Assembly (NCBI GenBank): GCA_934394545.1 | Contig: CAKRRG010000004.1 | Location: 1 to 64,000 of the forward strand | Direction of reading: 5' to 3' | Length of the DNA stretch: 64,000 bases | From: an uncultured Blautia sp. | GTDB taxonomy: Bacteria; Bacillota; Clostridia; Lachnospirales; Lachnospiraceae | Part shown: positions 35,424-41,914 of the stretch, piece after piece | How positions within the stretch are numbered: position 1 is the stretch's first letter | Layout of the letters: each line of letters opens with the position of its first letter | Notes under the pieces: generated by a model | What the model was told of the DNA's origin: nothing | Databases searched by the model: none | Seen by the model: only the letters and a program-made list of their open reading frames with translations | Position numbers and translations under genes: made by a program

Positions 35424-36347
35424 ATGGAGAAGAAAAACGAAAGACAGAAAAGTGAAAGCGCTGCGAAAACAGAAAATTCAGCAGAAAGAGTGAGCTCCGC
35501 AGAAAGCCAAAACAATAAAACCAGTGAAAATCCCCTCATAACAGGCCGCCTCCTTATAACCGGAGACACCCACGGCGACCATGGCGCTATGGCGTACATT
35601 GCCAAATTGCTGCGAGAAGGTGATTGCCTCTTTGTTGCCGGGGATTTCGGGTACATCTTCTTAAATGATACCAGTGAGAAATCATATTTAAGAGATGTGA
35701 ACCACTTCTTAGTTAAGCATAATTGCTATTTGGTTTTCGTAGACGGCAACCACGAGAATCATCCGGCATTGAATTCCTATCCAGTCACAACCTGGAACGG
35801 TGCCAGATGTCATAAGATCTGGCACCGCATTATACATGTTTGTCGAGGCGAAATTTTGAAGATATTCAAAAGTGAAGAACAGACAGAACCGATTAAGATC
35901 TGGTGCTTCGGTGGGGCATTTAGTATAGACCGCCAATATCGCAAACTAAACGAAAGCTACTGGGAAGAAGAGCTTCCTACAGATGAAGATTACGTCAATT
36001 CCAGTAAGAATCTGGAAGCAGAAGGCTACCAAATTGATTTTGGAATCACACACACATGTCCTCTCTATCGAGTGCGAACACTAGGCTGCTATCACGCAGC
36101 CAGGGAAGAAGAACCTCTTCAGAACTATTTCCAATGGGTCTGCGACAAGCTGAATGAGACCAATGAGATGTCTGCAGATGGCAGTGACGAGAAAAAGGGC
36201 AGGTTCAAACACTGGTATTTCGGCCATTGGCACACCGACTGGAACCAAAACTGGCTTGAACTTGTGCACTTGGAAGAATTTCCCCAAAAGTGCAGGGCAA
36301 TTTATCTGGATATAGAGGACATGGAAACCGGGGAAGTGATTGATTAA
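35424..36347 (+). CDS. calcineurin-like metallophosphoesterase
   Basis: 307 aa, GGAGGGG upstream. The first 40 residues are Ser/Glu/Lys-rich and probably disordered. The catalytic domain shows the binuclear-metal motifs in order: LLITGDTHGDHG (DxH), FVAGDFG (GDxx), VDGNHE (GNHE), ITHTC and FGHWH. It should hydrolyse a phosphate ester or anhydride; the family includes protein phosphatases and nucleotide hydrolases, and the substrate cannot be told. It is the last complete gene of region A and, given the kinase, could be the active phosphatase where the PP2C-like protein is degenerate (inference). Confidence 0.87.
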   Translation: MEKKNERQKSESAAKTENSAERVSSAESQNNKTSENPLITGRLLITGDTHGDHGAMAYIAKLLREGDCLFVAGDFGYIFLNDTSEKSYLRDVNHFLVKHNCYLVFVDGNHENHPALNSYPVTTWNGARCHKIWHRIIHVCRGEILKIFKSEEQTEPIKIWCFGGAFSIDRQYRKLNESYWEEELPTDEDYVNSSKNLEAEGYQIDFGITHTCPLYRVRTLGCYHAAREEEPLQNYFQWVCDKLNETNEMSADGSDEKKGRFKHWYFGHWHTDWNQNWLELVHLEEFPQKCRAIYLDIEDMETGEVID

Positions 36348-36426
36348 GGCTGGATGACCGTATATTTTGAAAGGGAATATAGACAGAAAGTAAACTGTAG
36401 GTTAATCTAATTATCAAGCTGTAGTA

Positions 36427-36455
36427 TTGAAAAAAAGGTGGCAATCTGCTACAAT
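36427..36455 (+). promoter_or_regulatory. strong promoter of the XRE regulator
   Basis: TTGAAA (36427-36432), exactly 17 bases, TACAAT (36450-36455). The leader of about 80 bases contains CATACCA and TGGTAT arms flanking a T8 run. Confidence 0.7.
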
Positions 36456-36541
36456 ATAGAGAGTACAGGATCGTCCTTCATACCAAAGCTGAGTGTCTTT
36501 TTTTTGAATGGTATTACACAAAAAGCTTAGGAGGAAGAACA

Positions 36542-36877
36542 ATGAAAAACGTTATCACTAACTACGGAAATTCATGGCTCATGGGGATTGATCCTGTTGC
36601 AACAGGGGGACAGTTAAGGAAGGTTCGTCGTGATCATGGAATCACGCAGGAGTTTCTGTCAGAACTCTTTGAACGATGTGGAGATTCTGCATCCAGGGTT
36701 ATCATCAGTATGTGGGAGAATGGTAGAAGATTACCTTCGCTTTCGCATATGGTATTCCTATCGGAGTTGTATGGCTGTTCTCTCGACGAGCTGATCATCA
36801 GCTATCGGCGCTCAAGGGCGACTGGTGACGACGATCAGCTCGTCCCTTTTTTTATCGTAGTCTTTCGGAAGCTCTAA
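36542..36877 (+). CDS. XRE-family helix-turn-helix regulator
   Basis: 111 aa, AGGAGGA upstream. Residues about 18-83 are an HTH_3 domain: GGQLRKVRRDHGITQEFLSEL, then ISMWENGRRLPSLSHMVFLSELYGCSLDEL. The tail after residue 85 looks unrelated to the family and is coded within a terminator-like inverted repeat (36785-36853), so the C-terminus may be vestigial. It stands between region A and the region B operon and has its own promoter; it probably represses region B or itself. Confidence 0.8.
   Translation: MKNVITNYGNSWLMGIDPVATGGQLRKVRRDHGITQEFLSELFERCGDSASRVIISMWENGRRLPSLSHMVFLSELYGCSLDELIISYRRSRATGDDDQLVPFFIVVFRKL
36785..36853 (+). terminator. 12-bp inverted repeat with U-tract inside the end of the XRE gene
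   Basis: GACGAGCTGATC (36785-36796) and its exact reverse complement (36833-36844) enclose a 36-base loop and are followed by CC and seven T. It lies inside the reading frame, ending just before the stop. A terminator or attenuator is likely. Confidence 0.6.
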
Positions 36878-36897
36878 GCTTTTTAACTAACTGTTAT

Positions 36898-37188
36898 AAA
36901 CCAGTTTTTATTTTGATTAGTGATGGGCTTCCTACAGACGGCAGAGAAGCCGAAGAGGCTGTTTTCCGATTAAGAAGTCAAGCTGCTAATGATGAGTTAT
37001 CGATCATTCCAATTGGTATATACATGGATATACCAGGAAAACAATGGCTTCGTCAGCTGAGACCGGACGGAGAAATAATGAGTGATAATCAATTTGCGAA
37101 AGAAACAGAAATACCGGCTACAGCATATGGTCAAACAGCATCACCAGATGATCTGTTGAAATTGTTTGAATTCCCGGAGGATGTTTGA
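36898..37188 (+). pseudogene. C-terminal remnant of a von Willebrand A (TerY-like) protein
   Basis: In-frame sequence from about 36898 reads KPVFILISDGLPTDGREAEE and continues through IIPIGIYMD and QLRPDGEI to TGA at 37188. This is the second half of a vWA domain (the TDG metal-site loop and last strands); the first half with the DxSxS motif is missing and no ribosome site precedes it. TerY-type vWA proteins occur with a PP2C and a kinase, both represented in region A, so this could be the relic of a lost member. A terminator follows. Confidence 0.7.
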
Positions 37189-37212
37189 TCGTACCATCCC
37201 TTCATTTTTAAC

Positions 37213-37244
37213 GAGCATTTGCTTTGTGCAAGTGCTCTTTTTTT
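37213..37244 (+). terminator. rho-independent terminator before the region B operon
   Basis: Ten-base stem GAGCATTTGC/GCAAGTGCTC (one G-U), a 5-base loop, then seven T. It insulates the region B operon from upstream transcription. Confidence 0.88.
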
Positions 37245-37258
37245 GTGTTAACTAGAGG

Positions 37259-37286
37259 TTGATGTCTCTAATTTGGCCAGTATGGT
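37259..37286 (+). promoter_or_regulatory. candidate promoter of the region B operon
   Basis: TTGATG (37259-37264), a 16-base spacer, TATGGT (37281-37286). The -10 is poor, in keeping with a repressed or activated promoter; it is the best candidate between the terminator and the first start codon. Confidence 0.35.
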
Positions 37287-37301
37287 AATCTAAGACCATA
37301 C
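37280..37301. promoter_or_regulatory. inverted repeat overlapping the -10, candidate operator
   Basis: GTATGGT (37280-37286) and ACCATAC (37295-37301), 8 bases apart, cover the proposed -10 and start region. A binding site for the nearby XRE protein is possible. Confidence 0.4.
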
Positions 37302-37321
37302 AGAAACGGAGGTGATACCAA

Positions 37322-37405
37322 ATGTGCACTTCAGGTTTTAAGTGGCAATGTAGTTATATTTCCAAAGAAAAAAACCGTACAGAGTATATTCACCTTTCAG
37401 TATGA
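37322..37405 (+). CDS. 27-aa small ORF or leader peptide
   Basis: ATG 37322 to TGA 37403-37405 encodes MCTSGFKWQCSYISK followed by 12 more residues, preceded by GGAGGTGATACC, nearly a perfect anti-16S match. The next ribosome site AGGAGG starts 1 base before the stop ends, so it could couple translation of the operon. Two cysteines and aromatic residues; no homology known to me. It could be a real small protein or only a leader. Confidence 0.5.
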   Translation: MCTSGFKWQCSYISKEKNRTEYIHLSV

Positions 37406-37418
37406 GGAGGACAGGATC

Positions 37419-37799
37419 ATGAAGAAGATCAATAGTATGAAACGTGACAACAAAGACCGTATTATTTGTGTTTCTGATTTCGGTAAACACAGATTCTACT
37501 ATCAGCCTGTAGGAACCAGGGACCGCCTTTGGCTCTTTGACACAAAAAACTATTCTGGTTCTGTATTTGCATTTTTCCGCAAGTATGGAAGATGCCTTGA
37601 TGGCATCGGTTTTAGCATGACCGTAAAGGAAATGTATGAGATCGGCAATAACCATAATGCGAAGATCACAAAGATATTGGATCGTATTCCAGGACAGGTG
37701 GAATATGTGCTTCGCGAAAACGAAGAACTTATTCAGATGCCTTGCCAGGCGGTACATAAGAATTACCAATGTAGCTATGCTGTTGACCGTGCAGCGTAA
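37419..37799 (+). CDS. 126-aa hypothetical protein, region B
   Basis: AGGAGGA upstream of ATG 37419. Small basic protein, cytoplasmic, predicted mixed strand/helix: IICVSDFGKHRFYYQPVGT, then SGSVFAFFRKYGR and a helix with KITKILDRIPGQVEYVL. No family recognised and no cofactor motif seen. It is followed after 16 bases by the next gene with its own AAAGGAG, all in one operon. Confidence 0.6.
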   Translation: MKKINSMKRDNKDRIICVSDFGKHRFYYQPVGTRDRLWLFDTKNYSGSVFAFFRKYGRCLDGIGFSMTVKEMYEIGNNHNAKITKILDRIPGQVEYVLRENEELIQMPCQAVHKNYQCSYAVDRAA

Positions 37800-37815
37800 G
37801 AAAGGAGATAAAACG

Positions 37816-38451
37816 ATGAGCAGGAATAAAAAAAAGGCTCTTCCTATGAGAGGAATTCGTACACCCCGTTTCTTTATCTGGTTTCGTGGATTCTGGCAGG
37901 GAAAGGTTCTCCATACTGGCGGTCTCTGCCCGGAAACCAATGAGATTGCCTCTGGCTATGTGACGGGTCAGATCAAACGCTTCCGTAATGCGTGCGTTAC
38001 CCGCCGGGAAAAAGCAGAAGAGAAGCTTAATAAGGCATGGGTGAATGCAGATGAACTGCTGGTGGATTACGCTGCTGTGACCGCTGCAATTGTGGAAGCG
38101 GAAAAGGAACAAAATGCGCACAGTGAGAGCAATGCGCAGGTTCGTTCTAAGGAAAAGGCGGCTAAGAGACGTGCATCATTTGAGGAAAAGCGTCAGGCTA
38201 TCCTGAAGAGTCTGGCAACAATCGCAAACGACATTCGTGCGGAGTACGATTCCGCACATGATCAGATGGAGGCTACCTCAGAACTTCTTGCATCTGCGTT
38301 GGCCTGTTATGGACATGGTCTTCTGATGAAGCCAGTATATGGTGATAATCTTCCCACTATCACTTATGAAGATTGCGCAAAGCAGATTATTATTAACCAC
38401 GAAGATACCTGGAATGCTATCGGTTCTATTTTGAAGGGGGTAAAGGGATGA
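37816..38451 (+). CDS. coiled-coil hypothetical protein, region B
   Basis: 211 aa from ATG 37816 (AAAGGAGATA upstream; the longer frame has no site and overlaps the previous gene). The first 45 residues are basic and aromatic (FFIWFRGFWQGK). From about residue 55 to 165 the protein is Ala/Glu/Lys/Arg-rich with a likely long coiled coil around residues 90-150. The C-terminal 45 residues are less charged (DNLPTITYEDCAKQII). The stop overlaps the next start by 4 bases, so it is probably a partner of the membrane protein encoded there. Confidence 0.65.
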   Translation: MSRNKKKALPMRGIRTPRFFIWFRGFWQGKVLHTGGLCPETNEIASGYVTGQIKRFRNACVTRREKAEEKLNKAWVNADELLVDYAAVTAAIVEAEKEQNAHSESNAQVRSKEKAAKRRASFEEKRQAILKSLATIANDIRAEYDSAHDQMEATSELLASALACYGHGLLMKPVYGDNLPTITYEDCAKQIIINHEDTWNAIGSILKGVKG

Positions 38452-39692
38452 GTATCTTTAATAAGATTTTTGAAGGCAGTAAAAGAAAGGGCATCTTTAA
38501 AAAGAAGGGTGATTATAGTGTCCTGACAGACAATTATGTACCTGCATCTCTGCCTACTTACGGTCAGGGACTGGAAAATTTTGTTACTGCCGATTATCCT
38601 ATGAACAATCCTGAAATTATTGAGACGGGCTATCACGAGGTTGAAGAGTATCTTAGTGGAGTGATCGCAACTTGTGACAGTCATTCTACCGGCTCGGAGT
38701 GTGACCCATATATTGATGCAAAAATGGATCATGTCATTGCTGGCCATGAGGCTGCTGCTGCAAACAACGAGAACCAGATTGTCCGTATCCGGTCTGCCCG
38801 TACAATGCGAAAAGAAGCACTTGACCGCAAGATTAACCCGATTAAGAAAAAAATCGCAAAACTTCAGTCTGAGATTGAACCTCTTGAGGAGCTTCGTTCT
38901 CAGTTTCAGATCCACATCGGCAAGTCTGCTATTTCAATCGGCCTGCCGATTACGGTAATCGCTATGCTTGTTGATGCGGCTGTAAACTACAGTTTTCTTC
39001 AGACGGTTCTGTTGTCCAATGCAACACTGCTGCTGATCACGGTTATCTGTATGTCTGTAATGTCGGACGTTTCCATGTGGGCTCTCGGTACATTTCTTTC
39101 CCGAAGAAAAGAAAAGTTTACCTCAAAGCCTCTGTTTTGGATCATATGCGTTGGTCTGGCAAGTATGTTCCTTTTGTCTGTTGCCGCTTCTGTAATGATC
39201 CGCTGGGGTTCCATGGACGCTACCTATGGCACTATTAATGCAGCTGGCGAATTCGTGGGTAAGGAATCCTATTCTCTTGCAGAGTATGGTGTCACTCTTG
39301 CCACGGCGTTTCTAACAACCGCAACAGGTCTTCTCTCCTTTTCGGTCTCGGTTGATGAGAATGCCTTTCTTGTTTCTATCCGCGAGCGAAAGAAGAAGGA
39401 ACTTGCAAGGTGTCTTGCAGAAATTGATCCCCTGCTGAATGAACGGGCTCTTCTGGAAAATGCGCCAGACCCCAAGGAATGGGATGAACGTAAGTGTGCT
39501 GCTGCGGAGCGCCAGATTGAAGCCACCCGTCTTGGCTTGAAGCTTCATTGCCGCAAGCTGATGGCGGAAGGTGTCAATGATCCTGATTTTACTGAGCGTA
39601 TGACCGAATCAGGAGAAGCTCTTTTGAGAAAAGGAACTTCTTCTGATATTTCCAAAATGCCTGCCACAACTATTATGAAAAAGGCAGCCTGA
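38448..39692 (+). CDS. polytopic membrane protein with coiled-coil arms, region B
   Basis: 414 aa, translationally coupled to the previous gene. The soluble N-terminal part (1-110) leads to a basic coiled coil (about 110-155: RTMRKEALDRKINPIKKK). Then come four or five membrane helices between about 163 and 308, among them SIGLPITVIAMLVDAAVNY and LLLITVICMSVMS. A second charged helical region follows (315-385). The layout, helix bundle with cytoplasmic coiled coils beside an OmpA-domain lipoprotein, recalls motor or channel proteins, but there is no sequence match I can name. Confidence 0.7.
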   Translation: MSIFNKIFEGSKRKGIFKKKGDYSVLTDNYVPASLPTYGQGLENFVTADYPMNNPEIIETGYHEVEEYLSGVIATCDSHSTGSECDPYIDAKMDHVIAGHEAAAANNENQIVRIRSARTMRKEALDRKINPIKKKIAKLQSEIEPLEELRSQFQIHIGKSAISIGLPITVIAMLVDAAVNYSFLQTVLLSNATLLLITVICMSVMSDVSMWALGTFLSRRKEKFTSKPLFWIICVGLASMFLLSVAASVMIRWGSMDATYGTINAAGEFVGKESYSLAEYGVTLATAFLTTATGLLSFSVSVDENAFLVSIRERKKKELARCLAEIDPLLNERALLENAPDPKEWDERKCAAAERQIEATRLGLKLHCRKLMAEGVNDPDFTERMTESGEALLRKGTSSDISKMPATTIMKKAA

Positions 39693-39706
39693 AAGGAGAT
39701 TAAACC

Positions 39707-41008
39707 ATGAACAAAATGATGAAAAGTATCTTTTCTGCTATTCTGACCCTGGCAATGCTTCTTAGCTTTACCGGTTGTGGAGACTCTGAGGATATCCAGA
39801 GTTCCGATCCTGTAAACATCGCATTTGTTGTTGGCATCGCTGATGATGAAACCAAACTAAACGAGGGAATTGATGAACTTGCGTCTCTCCCTGCGAACCC
39901 TGGTACGGATTATGCCTTCATTTCCGCTGAAGGGGAACCCGCTATGATCGGAGAGGCAAAAACCATTCCGGATTTTTCTGACCGTGGCTACACGGAGGTC
40001 ATGATGGAACGTGTACGTACCGGGATCATGGCAGATCTGACTGGGCAGCTTACAAATTATAAGCCAACGTCTTCACAAATCGACATGGCAGCAGCTACTG
40101 AACTGGGGGTACGGACACTGAAGGCACATGCTGTTGATGGGCGCGATAATGTACTTGTCTACTACTGTTCAGGAAGGTCAACAACAGGACTTATTAACAT
40201 GGTGGAAACACCTGTGTATGAGATGGATGTGGAGGAATCTGCTTCTGCAGTTGCTCAAAAAATGAAAGTTGATCTGTCTGGCATTGATGTTGTCTGGTAT
40301 TGCTGCGGGGACTTTGGGGGCAACAAACATCCGAAGATTTCTCCTAACGAGAAGGAACAGCTGAAAGCTTTCTACAATCAGCTGTTTACTGCACTAGGTG
40401 CAAAGTCCATTACCTTCAGGGATGATCTTCCCAGCTCAGAATGCTATAGCTTTCCTGATGTGCCAGTTTCCCCTATAGCTGTTGAAGATACAGGCTCCGA
40501 ACTCAAAGACCTGGTTGTTCTTGCCCCTGAGGTGTTTGAGGAGGCTGAAAAAGCTGAGGAGACTGAAGAGCCCCAGGATGTGGAGGAGGCTGATGCAGCA
40601 GTGCTTGAGTCCCCTATCGTAATTCCGGAATCGCAGGTACGCTACCAGCCTGACTCCTCAGAGTTTCTTGATCCTGTAGCAGCTGCGGATGCGATTCAGC
40701 CTGCTGCGGATTTTCTCTTGGAACACCCTGAAGTAAACATTCTTCTTTATGGTACCTGCGCAGGCGACAATGACACGGACTTTTCACTTGAGCTTGGCAG
40801 GGCGCGGGTAGAAAGTGTCAAAGCGGTATTATTAGAGGCTGGCATTGCTGAAAACCGTATTACAGCAGTAACGGTTAAGGTTGCAGACGATCCTTATTAC
40901 CAATTTGGCCTGGGTACAAATTCAGAGGCCAGCAGTGTTAATCGTAAATGTGTGATGCTTGATATGTCAACTGAACTGGCCAAGCAGATTCTGGCTAATG
41001 CAGTTTAA
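39707..41008 (+). CDS. lipoprotein with C-terminal OmpA-like domain
   Basis: 433 aa, AAAGGAG upstream. Signal peptide with lipobox LSFTGC, lipidated Cys24. Residues about 35-250 form an unrecognised alpha/beta domain (VNIAFVVGIADDETK, NVLVYYCSGRSTTG, DVVWYCCGDFGG). An acidic Glu-rich linker (about 280-305) follows, then an OmpA/MotB-type peptidoglycan-binding domain (about 315-425): RYQPDSSEFLD, NILLYGTCAGDND, LGRARVESVKAVLLEAGI and SVNRKCVML. It is an exported, membrane-anchored protein that probably grips peptidoglycan, unusual in a Gram-positive and fitting an envelope-spanning machine with the membrane protein upstream. Confidence 0.82.
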   Translation: MNKMMKSIFSAILTLAMLLSFTGCGDSEDIQSSDPVNIAFVVGIADDETKLNEGIDELASLPANPGTDYAFISAEGEPAMIGEAKTIPDFSDRGYTEVMMERVRTGIMADLTGQLTNYKPTSSQIDMAAATELGVRTLKAHAVDGRDNVLVYYCSGRSTTGLINMVETPVYEMDVEESASAVAQKMKVDLSGIDVVWYCCGDFGGNKHPKISPNEKEQLKAFYNQLFTALGAKSITFRDDLPSSECYSFPDVPVSPIAVEDTGSELKDLVVLAPEVFEEAEKAEETEEPQDVEEADAAVLESPIVIPESQVRYQPDSSEFLDPVAAADAIQPAADFLLEHPEVNILLYGTCAGDNDTDFSLELGRARVESVKAVLLEAGIAENRITAVTVKVADDPYYQFGLGTNSEASSVNRKCVMLDMSTELAKQILANAV

Positions 41009-41027
41009 GTTATGGAGGAGAGCGCCA

Positions 41028-41192
41028 ATGAAATTTCTGATCCTCTTGTTGATAATCTGCTGTATCTTCCCTAATGCTGGTGCTTCTGTGGGAAATGCCC
41101 TGATCGCGTTAGAACCTGTTGCTGAGGCGTTTATGCCGTGCCTGATTGCCATTGTTGGTCTTTATTTGATCGTTAAGAGCGTTTTGAAGTGA
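41028..41192 (+). CDS. 54-aa small membrane protein, region B
   Basis: ATG 41028, with GGAGGAG upstream. MKFLILLLIICCIF and a short NAGAS suggest a signal sequence or first helix, and a second hydrophobic segment (FMPCLIAIVGLYLIVKSVLK) closes the protein. It may be two membrane spans or a processed single-span peptide, in size and layout somewhat like VirB2-type pilins or holin-like proteins. No sequence family is claimed. Confidence 0.65.
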   Translation: MKFLILLLIICCIFPNAGASVGNALIALEPVAEAFMPCLIAIVGLYLIVKSVLK

Positions 41193-41204
41193 AAGGAGAA
41201 AATA

Positions 41205-41903
41205 ATGAGTAGTAACCATTATAGTTCCATTGATCCTGTTACAGGTAATGTTTCCTGGAATGGCCCCCTTTCTATTGAGAAGGGGGATCATTCCCATATG
41301 CCAAGCCGCACAGACGCGTATCTTCCTGGGGATGAGAGAGGCCATGTAAATGCTTCTTCGTTACAAGGCTCCAACACGCGTGAGAACGTGGTGCCGCAAA
41401 ACTCTGACGTCAATCACGGAGCTTACTATTCTATGGAACAGGGGGAACGTTCCGCTCTTCAGAATGGAGCAGCTATTGACTCTTCCAAAACCGCTGTAGT
41501 GAATTCTGAGCCGGGAGCCCGACCAGACTTATTTACGGTAACAGATAATGTAACTTATTCGGATGGCCATGCGGAGTCCATTCACCATTCCTTTACCAAT
41601 GCATCTTATGCAGACCAGCAGGCATGGAATGATATGTCAGCTGCCTTGCCCGATACCTTTGATGCTCCGAATCCTGGCAATGTCCTTGCTGATTCAATGA
41701 GCAGCTCAGAGTATGCAGAGCTAATGGAAAATACTGATGCAGAATTGCCTGGTATTTCGGAAGACTATGCGGCAGCAGACTTTAGTGGGGTACCGGGCAC
41801 TGACTCTGCGGCTTCCGATGCCGAGACTGCTGCGTCTGGTGAGAGCCCAGATTCTTCAGCTGATAGCGACAGCAGTGCAGAGTGCGATTCGGATGATGAT
41901 TAG
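41205..41903 (+). CDS. predicted non-specific DNA/RNA nuclease (NucA/Endonuclease_NS_2-like) with acidic tail
   Basis: 232 aa, AAAGGAG upstream. Residues about 40-140 match the small beta-beta-alpha-metal nucleases: DERGH43-47 with His47 as general base, ENVVPQNSDVNHGAYYSMEQ providing the metal-binding Asn70 and Glu78, and RPDLFTV strand. The C-terminal 55 residues are Asp/Ser/Ala-rich and ends in a run of acidic residues, with no structure expected. There is no signal peptide. The VirD4-like gene starts 11 bases after the stop; nuclease plus coupling ATPase suggests an effector, and the acidic tail could be an export signal or a self-inhibitor. No clear immunity gene is seen. Confidence 0.72.
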   Translation: MSSNHYSSIDPVTGNVSWNGPLSIEKGDHSHMPSRTDAYLPGDERGHVNASSLQGSNTRENVVPQNSDVNHGAYYSMEQGERSALQNGAAIDSSKTAVVNSEPGARPDLFTVTDNVTYSDGHAESIHHSFTNASYADQQAWNDMSAALPDTFDAPNPGNVLADSMSSSEYAELMENTDAELPGISEDYAAADFSGVPGTDSAASDAETAASGESPDSSADSDSSAECDSDDD

Positions 41904-41914
41904 GGAGGTAAAAA

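Noticed and set aside
37338-37940. 200-aa minus-strand frame opposite the start of region B
   Set aside because: No ribosome site, no recognisable motif, and it covers two plus-strand genes with good sites.
39707-41008. Outer-membrane OmpA or type VI secretion TssL-like protein implying a Gram-negative host
   Set aside because: Lipobox, signal and all neighbours are Gram-positive in style; the OmpA domain alone also occurs in monoderm wall-binding proteins.
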